Assembly (NCBI GenBank): GCA_902617285.1
Contig: CACMVZ010000004.1
Span: 43,029-107,028, forward strand
Direction of reading: 5' to 3'
From: an uncultured Bacteroidota bacterium
GTDB taxonomy: Bacteria; Bacteroidota; Bacteroidia; Flavobacteriales; Flavobacteriaceae
Length of the DNA stretch: 64,000 nt
In this document: positions 48,501-55,552 of the stretch, piece by piece
How the letters are laid out: every line of letters starts with the position of its first letter
How positions within the stretch are numbered: position 1 is the stretch's first letter
Notes under the pieces: generated by a model
Told to the model about the DNA's origin: nothing
The model's database searches: none
What the model saw: only the letters and a program-made list of their open reading frames with translations
Translations under genes and position numbers: made by a program

Positions 48501-48970
48501 GAGTTATCAGGGTGAACAATAATTTTTGAGATATGTTCAGACTTATTTAGACCCATGTCATCCCATGTTGATCCTGAATCTTGAGAAAGGTATATCCCAT
48601 GCCCAATACCAACATGCCTTCCAGCAACATTTTCTCCAGTACCAACCCATATTCTTGACGAATCATTAGGGTCAATTGTAATTGATCCAGTTGAATAAAA
48701 AGGCATATTATCTGTAAGTGGCATCCAAGTTGTTCCAGCATTTTTTGTCTTCCATACTCCACCAGAACCAACTGCTACATACCAAACGTTTTCATTATTA
48801 CTATCAATTGCTATATCAGCTATTCTTCCTGACATGAAAGCAGGACCAACTGATCTGTATGAATATCCTGATAGTGCATTCTGCAAATTCCCATAGTCTT
48901 GAGCTAAAGAAGTATTGGAATTAAAAACAACTGATAATAATATAAATATTTTAGTGATTAGTTCTTTCAT
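45569..48970 (-). CDS. Secreted Asp-box (sortilin/VPS10-like, BNR-repeat) protein
   Basis: The 1133-aa protein has a signal peptide (LSVVFNSNTSLAQ) and about ten Asp-box motifs of the S-x-D-x-G-x-T-W type, for example LSQDSGSTWDDMG, MSTDGGNTWSNKL, KSIDGGNTWNEID, RSEDRGDSWNPIS and KTVDGGKKWVNI, which build seven- to ten-bladed propellers. It is similar to proteins annotated as glycosyl hydrolase or sortilin-like in marine Bacteroidota. The C-terminal 300 residues are alpha/beta with coiled-coil character (MYQRLETRVNKFNSDVEKLA). No catalytic residues of sialidases can be assigned and no type 9 secretion sorting domain is apparent. Function is unknown. Confidence 0.82.
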   Translation of the reverse strand: MKELITKIFILLSVVFNSNTSLAQDYGNLQNALSGYSYRSVGPAFMSGRIADIAIDSNNENVWYVAVGSGGVWKTKNAGTTWMPLTDNMPFYSTGSITIDPNDSSRIWVGTGENVAGRHVGIGHGIYLSQDSGSTWDDMGLNKSEHISKIIVHPDNSNIIWVASQGPLWNSGGDRGLFMSTDGGNTWSNKLYVNEWTGVTDIIIDPTNPDILYAATWQRHRNVASLIDGGPGTSIYKSIDGGNTWNEIDSGLPSSNMGKIGLAISPMKPEVIYAAIELDRRSGAVFRSDNSGGVWKKMSNTVAGATGPHYYQELYASPHVFDRIYLMNVRVLVSDDGGDNFYQMKEINKHSDNHSLAFKKDDPEYLLIGTDGGIYESFDDTESWKFVSNLPITQFYKLAVDDSEPFYNIYGGTQDNNTQGGPSRTFKYEGITNSDWYVVLGGDGHQPATEPGNPNIIYAQSQQGYINRIDMTTGEIVDIRPQEGIDDDYERFNWDSPIFVSQHDPKRIYFGSQRVWRSEDRGDSWNPISTDLTKNEERFELPIMGRVQSWENAWDVLAMSTYNTITSLAESPINENILYAGTDDGIIQFTENGGETWTKMLVNKLPNTPATAFVNDIRADLHNEKTAYVVLDNHKFGDYKPYLFKTVDGGKKWVNITNGLPDGTLLWRIVQDHVDPNLLFLATEYGVYISLNGGDKWYNFSNNLPTISVRDLTIQRRENDLVLATFGRGFYILDDISSLRDLSPANLEKEAYLFSPRRGLQYTPVRSGTSSAGTNKYVASNPKYGINFKYHLSNTYKTMYENRKDSELDGVISGSIQEELIRSGYDTPKSVINESTERLLQETQLDLSTIESVKRKLIENQGSYDDIDFPGWDYLEMEMNEISPKIFVEIRDNQNQLIEKIYGSRRKGLNNINWDLKRSIPTVSYTDSKRYGEIRLNVKSGTYSAAIFKNIDGEVSKLTDNVSFQVERVRENILKNPMSDLHETHFDNAANFIQTVVEMEKEYSKSSDILELLEKNVKFLSSENNDLIKSIYDLSDEKTQISIKINGYESKGARNEGVGEKDFQTIMDRVYNSIEGTGYSSNTYGPTKQHMKSLDIAKEMYQRLETRVNKFNSDVEKLANKIESLGTPIIIED

Positions 48971-49081
48971 TTTTTTTATTTAAAAATATATAAAAAAAGT
49001 AAGAAACTCATTTATCATTTCAATTTTGTTAGTTTTTTAATTTGACTCTAAATTATAGGGATAGTTTGCTATTATAGTAAA

Positions 49082-50080
49082 TCAATTAAAGAAATCTAAT
49101 AATACTTCTCTCTGATAATAATCAATTATAAAATTGGAGACTTTATTGTAAGATAGAATACCATATTCTTGTTTATTAGACTTTAAATAAAAGTCATATG
49201 CATAGCCTGCAACTCTATCAAAAAAGTTATTGTAATATCTACTCCAGAATTCCATATTATAATTAATGTCAGATATAACCCTATCATTGAGTTTCGAGGT
49301 GTAGTCTTCTAATTTTTCTTTATGATTCTTATTAATTTCGTTTAGAAGATTTAAAAGCGCATTGAAATAGCCAGAATATCTAACATTTGCATTATTGCTT
49401 TCAACTGCTTTCATAAATGCAATAAAACTCGCTTCAGCTTCATCTGCATATCCCATTTGATGAGCATATTCATGAAAAATAACCACAGGTAAATCAACTT
49501 TGGGAATATTAAAATTTACTACTGATTCTGATGTAAATGGAATAAAGTGCCCAGATACTGTTTGAAAAAGAAGAATACTAGGTACTAAAGACTGTTTCAC
49601 ATTTAAGTTAGTCATGTTAGTTATTTCAAAAAAATCTATTTCATTATAATCCTTGAGTAATGGAACTTCTTCGTTTATCTTTGTGATAATAATATTCAAG
49701 GTATTATCTAACTCTTCAAATTCATAATCATTTTTGATATGTAATTCATTAGAGATTGAGGTTTTGAAATAATTTAATCCCCAAAAAGAATAAAAAATAA
49801 AGTAAACTAATGAAATAAATGCCAGAAGGTTAACTGAATCATTTAGTTTGAAAGAAAAAACTCTATAAACAAGATAAATAAGAATAATAACAAGAATTAT
49901 ATATAAAATCTCACCTATAGGAATGTTTATATTAGAATATACAAATGAATTTATTTTGATAATATTATTGTATAAATAATATGAATAATAATCATCAATG
50001 ATTGATGGATTATTTTTAATGAAATTAATTAATAGTATTTGAGGTATTAGAGCAAGAGCAAAAATACTTTTTAACTTCAT
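49082..50080 (-). CDS. DUF3810 membrane protein with HExxH metalloprotease motif
   Basis: This 332-aa protein has about three membrane segments in its first 105 residues, then a soluble domain. The domain contains VVIFHEYAHQMGYADEAEAS: His203, Glu204 and His207 form HExxH, with Glu214 or Glu216 as a possible third zinc ligand. That pattern is typical of zinc metalloproteases, though DUF3810 is not characterised to my knowledge. The C-terminal part is a helical segment. The start overlaps the PPIase stop by 1 nt (TAATG), so the two are translationally linked. Protease activity is inferred. Confidence 0.82.
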   Translation of the reverse strand: MKLKSIFALALIPQILLINFIKNNPSIIDDYYSYYLYNNIIKINSFVYSNINIPIGEILYIILVIILIYLVYRVFSFKLNDSVNLLAFISLVYFIFYSFWGLNYFKTSISNELHIKNDYEFEELDNTLNIIITKINEEVPLLKDYNEIDFFEITNMTNLNVKQSLVPSILLFQTVSGHFIPFTSESVVNFNIPKVDLPVVIFHEYAHQMGYADEAEASFIAFMKAVESNNANVRYSGYFNALLNLLNEINKNHKEKLEDYTSKLNDRVISDINYNMEFWSRYYNNFFDRVAGYAYDFYLKSNKQEYGILSYNKVSNFIIDYYQREVLLDFFN

Positions 50081-51090
50081 TATTTTATATCGACTAATTC
50101 AACTTCAAAAATTAATGTTGCATTTGGAGGAATAACTCCATTCCCCGCACCAGTTGATCCGTAACCAAGTTCACTAGGGATAACTAGAGTAGCTTTTGAA
50201 CCTTTATTAAGTAGTTGCATAGCTTCATCCCACCCCTTAATAACTTGTCCAACACCACAGGTGAACTCGATTGGTTCTCCTCTAGTAAAAGATGAATCAA
50301 TTTCTGATCCGTCAACAAGTTTAAGAGAGTAATGAACTGAAAGGACATCATCGATCTTTGCATTAGGACCACTTCCTTTTTTTGAAACTTTATATTTTAA
50401 TCCACTTTCAGTTTCAATCATTCCTGATGTTAAATCATCTAGAAGTTTAGCTTCTTCTTCAGCTTTTAAAATATCTGCTTGACTCTTATTTGTTATATAG
50501 TCTTCAAATATCTTAGGAGCATCAAATTCCTTAGCATCTTTACCAATTCTTATGATCTTTACGCTTTTAATAATGTCATCTTGAGCAATATTATCAACAA
50601 CATCTTGGCCAGAGTTAACTTTACCAAAGATAGAATGCTTTCCATCAAGCCATGGAGTTTCTACATGAGTTATAAAGAATTGGCTTCCATTTGTTCCTGG
50701 TCCAGCATTAGCCATCGACAAAATACCTGGTCCTGTATGTTTTAATTCTTCACTAAATTCATCATCAAACTGAAAGCCAGGTCCACCTGAGCCAGTTCCA
50801 GTAGGGTCACCACCTTGAATCATAAAATTGTCAATAACTCTGTGAAATTTTAGACCATCATAATATGGTTTTCCAGAAAATTGTTCATCTGCTGCAGGGT
50901 GGTTTCCTTCAGATAATGCGACAAAATTAGATACAGTTAATGGCGTCTGCTTATAAAATAGTTCTAGTATTATATCACCTTTAGAGGTTTCTAGGTTTGC
51001 ATATATTCCTTCATTTAGATCTGAGTAATCATTCATGTTACATGAGTTTAGAATTAGTATTGTTATAAATATGATACATTTTTTAATCAT
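50080..51090 (-). CDS. Lipoprotein with cyclophilin and FKBP prolyl isomerase domains
   Basis: Prolyl isomerases speed protein folding. This 336-aa protein has a lipobox ([10 protein letters not shown], Cys17), then a cyclophilin domain (about 27-180: [48 protein letters not shown]). A charged linker with [16 protein letters not shown] leads to an FKBP domain (about 240-336: [56 protein letters not shown]). Both active-site sets look intact. It is probably envelope-located and helps fold exported proteins. It overlaps nrnA by 8 nt and DUF3810 by 1 nt. Confidence 0.93.
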   Translation of the reverse strand: MIKKCIIFITILILNSCNMNDYSDLNEGIYANLETSKGDIILELFYKQTPLTVSNFVALSEGNHPAADEQFSGKPYYDGLKFHRVIDNFMIQGGDPTGTGSGGPGFQFDDEFSEELKHTGPGILSMANAGPGTNGSQFFITHVETPWLDGKHSIFGKVNSGQDVVDNIAQDDIIKSVKIIRIGKDAKEFDAPKIFEDYITNKSQADILKAEEEAKLLDDLTSGMIETESGLKYKVSKKGSGPNAKIDDVLSVHYSLKLVDGSEIDSSFTRGEPIEFTCGVGQVIKGWDEAMQLLNKGSKATLVIPSELGYGSTGAGNGVIPPNATLIFEVELVDIK

Positions 51091-52093
51091 AATATTCTTT
51101 TAAGTATTGTTTAATATCACTGATAAATTTCTTTTCAGTATCTATTAAACTTAATTTTGAGATTCCCCCAGCAGCATGAATATGTCCTCCACCATTAAAA
51201 TATCTTGAAGCAAATATATTAACTTTAAAATCACCTTTAGACCTAAATGAAATTTTAATTAAATCATCCTCTTTTTTTTCTATAAATAAAACAGAGCATA
51301 AAATTCCTTCAACACTAAGTCCAAAATTCACAAAACCTTCACTATCTCCTTTCTTAAAATTACTAGATACTTGATCTTCATCAGTTATTGAAGTATACAA
51401 TACAGGTAAATTATCAACTCTTTTAAAGTTATTTATTGTGATTCCAAGAAGTTTAAGTCTATCAAATTGAAAATTATTATGTAGTTTTTCAAAAATTTGA
51501 GTAACATCTACGCCATAATCAACTAATTTAGAGCCAACAAGTAGTGTTCTAGAAGTTGTTGACGGAAAACGAAAAGAACCAGTGTCTGCAACTATTCCAG
51601 TATATAGACATGTTGCAATGTTATTGTCCATTTTGTTTGAATCTATGTAATAGATGAAATCATAAACCATCTCACATGTTGAACTCATTATGGAATTGGA
51701 AATCATATAGTCAGCATAATCATCTGGATTTTCATGATGATCAATCATAATAACTTTTGCAGATGATTTAGAGATTTTATATGAAACATTTTTAGCTCTT
51801 CCAAGACTATTAAAATCTAGTGTAAAAATAACTTCAGCCTCATCAAATAAGACATCTGATTTATCTTTTTGAGATTCGTAAACTATTACATTTTCTGAAC
51901 CAGGAAGAAATTTAAGTATCTCTGTAAATTCATTTGGTGAAATAATACTTACACTATGGTCATTTTTTAAAAAATGAAACAAAGCAAGACAACTTCCAAG
52001 TGCATCTGCATCAGGACTACTATGTGGTATTAAAATAATTTTCTTATTTGTAGATAGAATACTTTTAATACTTTCAAGAATCTTCTTATCCAT
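51083..52093 (-). CDS. nrnA: Bifunctional oligoribonuclease/PAP phosphatase NrnA (DHH/DHHA1)
   Basis: NrnA degrades very short RNAs (nanoRNA) and dephosphorylates pAp in bacteria lacking Orn. The 336-aa protein has the DHH catalytic core ([59 protein letters not shown]) and a DHHA1 substrate-binding domain ending in [10 protein letters not shown]. It completes an RNA-turnover set with PNPase. It is divergent from ndk with an 88-nt gap and overlaps the PPIase gene by 8 nt, forming one minus-strand transcript with it and DUF3810. Confidence 0.93.
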   Translation of the reverse strand: MDKKILESIKSILSTNKKIILIPHSSPDADALGSCLALFHFLKNDHSVSIISPNEFTEILKFLPGSENVIVYESQKDKSDVLFDEAEVIFTLDFNSLGRAKNVSYKISKSSAKVIMIDHHENPDDYADYMISNSIMSSTCEMVYDFIYYIDSNKMDNNIATCLYTGIVADTGSFRFPSTTSRTLLVGSKLVDYGVDVTQIFEKLHNNFQFDRLKLLGITINNFKRVDNLPVLYTSITDEDQVSSNFKKGDSEGFVNFGLSVEGILCSVLFIEKKEDDLIKISFRSKGDFKVNIFASRYFNGGGHIHAAGGISKLSLIDTEKKFISDIKQYLKEYYD

Positions 52094-52148
52094 GAGTCGT
52101 CTAATATAATATTATATTGAAAATTAAAATAAAGTAATTACTAAAACT

Positions 52149-52177
52149 TTGATTAATGTCAGATATTATTAAATTTG
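52149..52177 (+). promoter_or_regulatory. Predicted promoter of ndk
   Basis: TTG (52149-52151) and TAAATTTG (52170-52177) are 18 nt apart. Both elements match the Bacteroidota consensus exactly. The -7 box ends 4 nt before the ndk ATG, so transcription should begin at or next to the start codon. Confidence 0.65.
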
Positions 52178-52181
52178 ACGC

Positions 52182-52604
52182 ATGAATTCAAATAGAACAT
52201 TTACCATGCTTAAGCCTGATTCAATAGAGCAGGGGGACATGCTTCCAATTCTAAACATGATACAAGAAGCTGGGTTCAAGATAATTGCACTGAAGTACAA
52301 AAAAATGACTAAAGAAGAAGCTGAACAATTCTACTCAGTTCACTCAGATAAGCCATTTTTTAAAGATTTAATTCAGTTCATGACAAGAGGTCCAATAGTT
52401 GCAGCAGCGTTAGAAAAGAGTAATGCAGTTGATGACTTTAGAAAACTTATTGGTTCCACTGACCCATCAGAAGCTGATGAGGGTACAATCAGAAAAAGAT
52501 ATGCTAAATCTAAAGGAGAAAATGCGGTACACGGATCTGATAGTGATGAGAATGCTTCTATCGAAATAAGCTTTCACTTTAGTGATAGCGAAATTTTTAG
52601 TTAA
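52182..52604 (+). CDS. ndk: Nucleoside-diphosphate kinase
   Basis: Ndk transfers phosphate from ATP to other nucleoside diphosphates by a phospho-histidine intermediate. The 140-aa protein has [19 protein letters not shown], the ATP-binding and dinucleotide region around [20 protein letters not shown], and the catalytic [20 protein letters not shown], with His in NxVHGSD. It stands alone, divergent from nrnA and convergent on DUF721, whose stop it overlaps by 8 nt. Confidence 0.97.
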   Translation: MNSNRTFTMLKPDSIEQGDMLPILNMIQEAGFKIIALKYKKMTKEEAEQFYSVHSDKPFFKDLIQFMTRGPIVAAALEKSNAVDDFRKLIGSTDPSEADEGTIRKRYAKSKGENAVHGSDSDENASIEISFHFSDSEIFS

Positions 52605-52890
52605 GGACTAACTTTTTTACATATTCTTTTCCTAATTCCTGATTTATAAGATTAATTACCTTATTCTTTTCAAAAATTAATTCTTCTTTAAGTACCGAGG
52701 ATTTTAGTTTTATGTATAGTATACCCTTTTTATATTTTACGCTGTATGTGTATTTTTGAATGTTTTCTCCCATAGCCTTTACCCAAGCCTCTTGAACTCT
52801 TAAATTATCAATGCCAATTTTAAAGTGTTTTTGTGAAATAACATCATCTAAAACTTTTGAAATTTTTTTAATCTCTCCTCTTCTATTCAT
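52597..52890 (-). CDS. DUF721 (DciA-like) protein
   Basis: This 97-aa protein fits the DUF721 family, from the start [14 protein letters not shown] to [17 protein letters not shown] and [18 protein letters not shown]. In several phyla DUF721 proteins are DciA, which helps load the replicative helicase DnaB; Bacteroidota members are shorter and not characterised as far as I know. It overlaps recF by 8 nt in the same transcript, a link with replication and repair. Direct function is inferred. Confidence 0.88.
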   Translation of the reverse strand: MNRRGEIKKISKVLDDVISQKHFKIGIDNLRVQEAWVKAMGENIQKYTYSVKYKKGILYIKLKSSVLKEELIFEKNKVINLINQELGKEYVKKLVLN

Positions 52891-53983
52891 TTGAGTATAT
52901 TTTTTCTAAATCAAATACTTCTTCTTTATTTATTAGTCCAGATAAAGCATCTTTTACTCTATCAATATGAGTATCTGTTATAAATATCTGACTAAAATCT
53001 TTCTTTTCAAGTATTTGTACTATTTGTCTGACTCTTTCTTGGTCAAGCTTATCAAAAATATCATCTAGTAAAACAATTGGTGAATTGCCAAATTTTGTTT
53101 TGTAATAATCAAATTGAGCAAGCTTTAAAGCAATCAGAAATGATTTCTGTTGTCCTTGACTTCCGAAATTTTTGATCTTGTTATTTTCAATTATAAAGTT
53201 TAAGTCATCTCTATGTATCCCTTTAGAAGTATATTGCAAAAATCTATCTTTAGATAAATTCTCACTTAAAATTTCTGAAAAACTCCCAGAATTTAAATCA
53301 CTTTTATAGTTTATGTCAACAGATTCATTTCTAGAACTTATGTCAGAGTAATATTTTTTAAATATTGGTATAAAAGTTTTTAAAAAGTTAGTTCTTTCTT
53401 TAAAAATTGGAGTTCCAAGGCTAATTAGTTGTTGGTCATATGAATCAATCGTATCCTTGTCAAATTTTCTATTAATAAAGAAGTACTTCAATAAGGAATT
53501 TCTTTGAGTAATAACTTTTCCATAATCTATAACTCTTTGCAAATATATCTTATCAACCTGACCTATAACTGAATCTATAAACTTCCTTCTCATTTCACTC
53601 CCCTCTGTTATAAGATTACGATCATGGGGTGAAATAATAATTAAATTTACTAAGCCAATATGATCAGAAATTCTTTTATATAACTTGCTATTTCTTTTAA
53701 TAACTTTCTTTTCTCCATTTTTGAAGTAACAATGAACATTCTCACCTCTGTTGTTTATTTCAAAATCTCCATTAATTGAAAAATAATCTTGACCAATTTT
53801 AACATTTTGTGATGTTGATGGATTAAAATAGCTTTTTGTAAATGCTAGATGATATATAGAGTCAATTATATTGGTTTTTCCAATACCATTTTTACCAATG
53901 AAACAATTGATTTTTTTACTAAAACTAAACTTTAGTTTATCTAGATTTTTATAGTTATCAATTTTTAGTGAATGTAAAAACAT
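52883..53983 (-). CDS. recF: DNA replication and repair protein RecF
   Basis: RecF is an SMC-like ATPase that helps load RecA at gaps. The 366-aa protein has IDNYKNLDKLKFSF, Walker A FIGKNGIGKTNIIDSIYHLA, the signature region FGSQGQQKSFLIALKLA and Walker B PIVLLDDIFDKLD. Length is usual for Bacteroidota. The ATG lies 49 nt from the divergent TPR gene, and the -33 site of that gene's promoter begins 3 nt beyond the recF start. dnaA and dnaN are not in the window. Confidence 0.96.
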   Translation of the reverse strand: MFLHSLKIDNYKNLDKLKFSFSKKINCFIGKNGIGKTNIIDSIYHLAFTKSYFNPSTSQNVKIGQDYFSINGDFEINNRGENVHCYFKNGEKKVIKRNSKLYKRISDHIGLVNLIIISPHDRNLITEGSEMRRKFIDSVIGQVDKIYLQRVIDYGKVITQRNSLLKYFFINRKFDKDTIDSYDQQLISLGTPIFKERTNFLKTFIPIFKKYYSDISSRNESVDINYKSDLNSGSFSEILSENLSKDRFLQYTSKGIHRDDLNFIIENNKIKNFGSQGQQKSFLIALKLAQFDYYKTKFGNSPIVLLDDIFDKLDQERVRQIVQILEKKDFSQIFITDTHIDRVKDALSGLINKEEVFDLEKIYSNE

Positions 53984-53985
53984 AT

Positions 53986-54014
53986 TTGCTATTCAAAATA
54001 AAACATTAATTTTG
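53986..54014 (+). promoter_or_regulatory. Predicted promoter of the TPR-ribH-mutL-rhomboid operon
   Basis: TTG (53986-53988) and TAATTTTG (54007-54014) are 18 nt apart and both match the Bacteroidota consensus. The -7 box ends 17 nt before the ATG at 54032, giving a leader of about 12 nt. It lies between the divergent recF and TPR genes. Confidence 0.65.
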
Positions 54015-54031
54015 GGATTCAAAAAATTATT

Positions 54032-54793
54032 ATGGCAACATTCAATAGAAGAGGTTATAAAAAAAGTAGAACAAAAGCAGTAAATCAAGGTGAAAAAAGT
54101 CAAACTGCTGAAGTGTTTGATTCCCTGGATTCAACTGCTAACAAATCTGAACAGTGGATACTAAAAAATCAGAATAAAATTTTTTCAGCTATTGCACTAA
54201 TTTCATTGTCTGTCCTATCTTATTTGGGATACCAGAGATTTATTGCAGAACCTAAAGAAACAGAGGCTGTAAGTGAACTAAGCCAAGCACAATATTTTTT
54301 TGAATTAGCACTAGTTTCAAATGAATCAGATTCACTGTTTAGATTAGCTTTAAATGGAGGAGAAGGAAAATATGGATTTCTTGATATTGTAGATGAATAT
54401 TCTGGAACAAAAGCAGCAAATCTAGCAAACTATTCTATTGGTATGTCATATTTGAACCTCAAAGAATATGAGAAAGCTATAGTTTACCTTGAAAAATTTA
54501 ATTCAGATGATATACTACTAAAATCAATTTCTTTAGGAACTATTGGAGATTGTTTCTCGGAGTTGAATCAACCAAAGGAGGCATATGAATATTATAAAAA
54601 GGCTTTCAAGCACAACGAAAACATTTACACAACTCCAAAATATTTATTTAAAGCTGCAATTATAGGTTCTGAACTTGGTGAATACAGGTCTGCATTAAAT
54701 TATTTAAATAGAATCAAAGAAGAATTTCCAGATTCCTATGAATTTAGTTTAGTTGAAGTTCAAATTGGTAGAATTGAAAATATAAATAATTAA
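54032..54793 (+). CDS. Membrane-anchored tetratricopeptide repeat protein
   Basis: The 253-aa protein has a charged N-terminal stretch, one membrane segment (about residues 51-68, IFSAIALISLSVLSYLG) and then TPR repeats facing the periplasm, e.g. LANYSIGMSYLNLKEYEKAI and TIGDCFSELNQPKEAYEYYK. The layout is like YfgM, a periplasmic TPR chaperone partner, but the role here is not known. It heads the plus-strand run that includes ribH and mutL, with 1 nt to ribH. The region 54032-54160 has no signal peptidase site before the anchor. Confidence 0.85.
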   Translation: MATFNRRGYKKSRTKAVNQGEKSQTAEVFDSLDSTANKSEQWILKNQNKIFSAIALISLSVLSYLGYQRFIAEPKETEAVSELSQAQYFFELALVSNESDSLFRLALNGGEGKYGFLDIVDEYSGTKAANLANYSIGMSYLNLKEYEKAIVYLEKFNSDDILLKSISLGTIGDCFSELNQPKEAYEYYKKAFKHNENIYTTPKYLFKAAIIGSELGEYRSALNYLNRIKEEFPDSYEFSLVEVQIGRIENINN

Positions 54794-54794
54794 A

Positions 54795-55268
54795 ATGTCT
54801 GCTAAGCAATTTGATCATTCTAACAAAGAATTTAAATTACTAAATCCTGATAAATTAAATATTGCTTGTGTTGTTTCAGAGTGGCATAATGAAATTACTG
54901 AGAAGCTATTTATAGGAGCAAAAAACATTCTGATAAAAAACGGTGTCCAAGAAAAAAATATTTCTAAAATAAATGTTCCTGGTAGTTTTGAGTTAATTTT
55001 TGCATGCAAAAACCTGATTAATAAAAATATTGATGCAGTTATAGCAATTGGATGTATAATTCAGGGTGAAACAAGACACTTTGAATTTGTATCTAATGCT
55101 GTTGTAAACGGTATTAAAGATTTAAATGTTATATCTGATATACCTATAATTTTATGCGTGTCTACAGATTATAATATTAGTCAATCTATTGATAGAAGTG
55201 GCGGTAAGTATAACAAGGGTGAAGATTCTGCCATTGCCGCTCTAAAAATGATTAAATTTAATCAATGA
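54795..55268 (+). CDS. ribH: 6,7-dimethyl-8-ribityllumazine synthase
   Basis: RibH condenses 5-amino-6-ribitylaminouracil with dihydroxybutanone phosphate, the step before riboflavin synthase. The 157-aa protein shows IACVVSEWHNEITEKLF, NVPGSFELIFACKNL, VIAIGCIIQGETRHFEFVSN (with the catalytic His in RHFE) and PIILCVSTD. The stop overlaps the ATG of the next small gene by 4 nt (ATGA). No riboflavin riboswitch was recognised upstream; the other rib genes are not here. Confidence 0.96.
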   Translation: MSAKQFDHSNKEFKLLNPDKLNIACVVSEWHNEITEKLFIGAKNILIKNGVQEKNISKINVPGSFELIFACKNLINKNIDAVIAIGCIIQGETRHFEFVSNAVVNGIKDLNVISDIPIILCVSTDYNISQSIDRSGGKYNKGEDSAIAALKMIKFNQ

Positions 55269-55552
55269 AAGTTAACTTCTTTAAGTTAAATAAAAACAGA
55301 AAATTCAACTATACTCCTCGTTTTTACAAAGGTAAAGATGATGTTGCACCAACTTTTGAATCAAAGTTTTCTGTTTACAGAGAGTCATATAACTCAAACG
55401 ACATCGGAAAACATTGGGCTGATCAAAGGTATAAAATGCGTAATAGAAAAAACAGAGGTATTAATATGACATTAATCTTAATAGTTCTTTTTCTTATTTT
55501 GGTATTTTTATATATCATTGATTTTGATATAAATATTTTCTTTACTAATTAA
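55265..55552 (+). CDS. Small single-pass membrane protein between ribH and mutL
   Basis: I do not recognise a characterised function. This 95-aa, Lys/Arg-rich protein has a soluble N-terminal region (YTPRFYKGKDDVAPTFESKF, IGKHWADQRYKMRNRKNRG) and one C-terminal membrane segment (MTLILIVLFLILVFLYII). The basic segment before it suggests a cytoplasmic N-terminus. Similar small proteins often follow ribH in Flavobacteriia and are sometimes mislabelled as riboflavin synthase beta. It overlaps ribH by 4 nt and mutL by 1 nt. Confidence 0.8.
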   Translation: MKVNFFKLNKNRKFNYTPRFYKGKDDVAPTFESKFSVYRESYNSNDIGKHWADQRYKMRNRKNRGINMTLILIVLFLILVFLYIIDFDINIFFTN

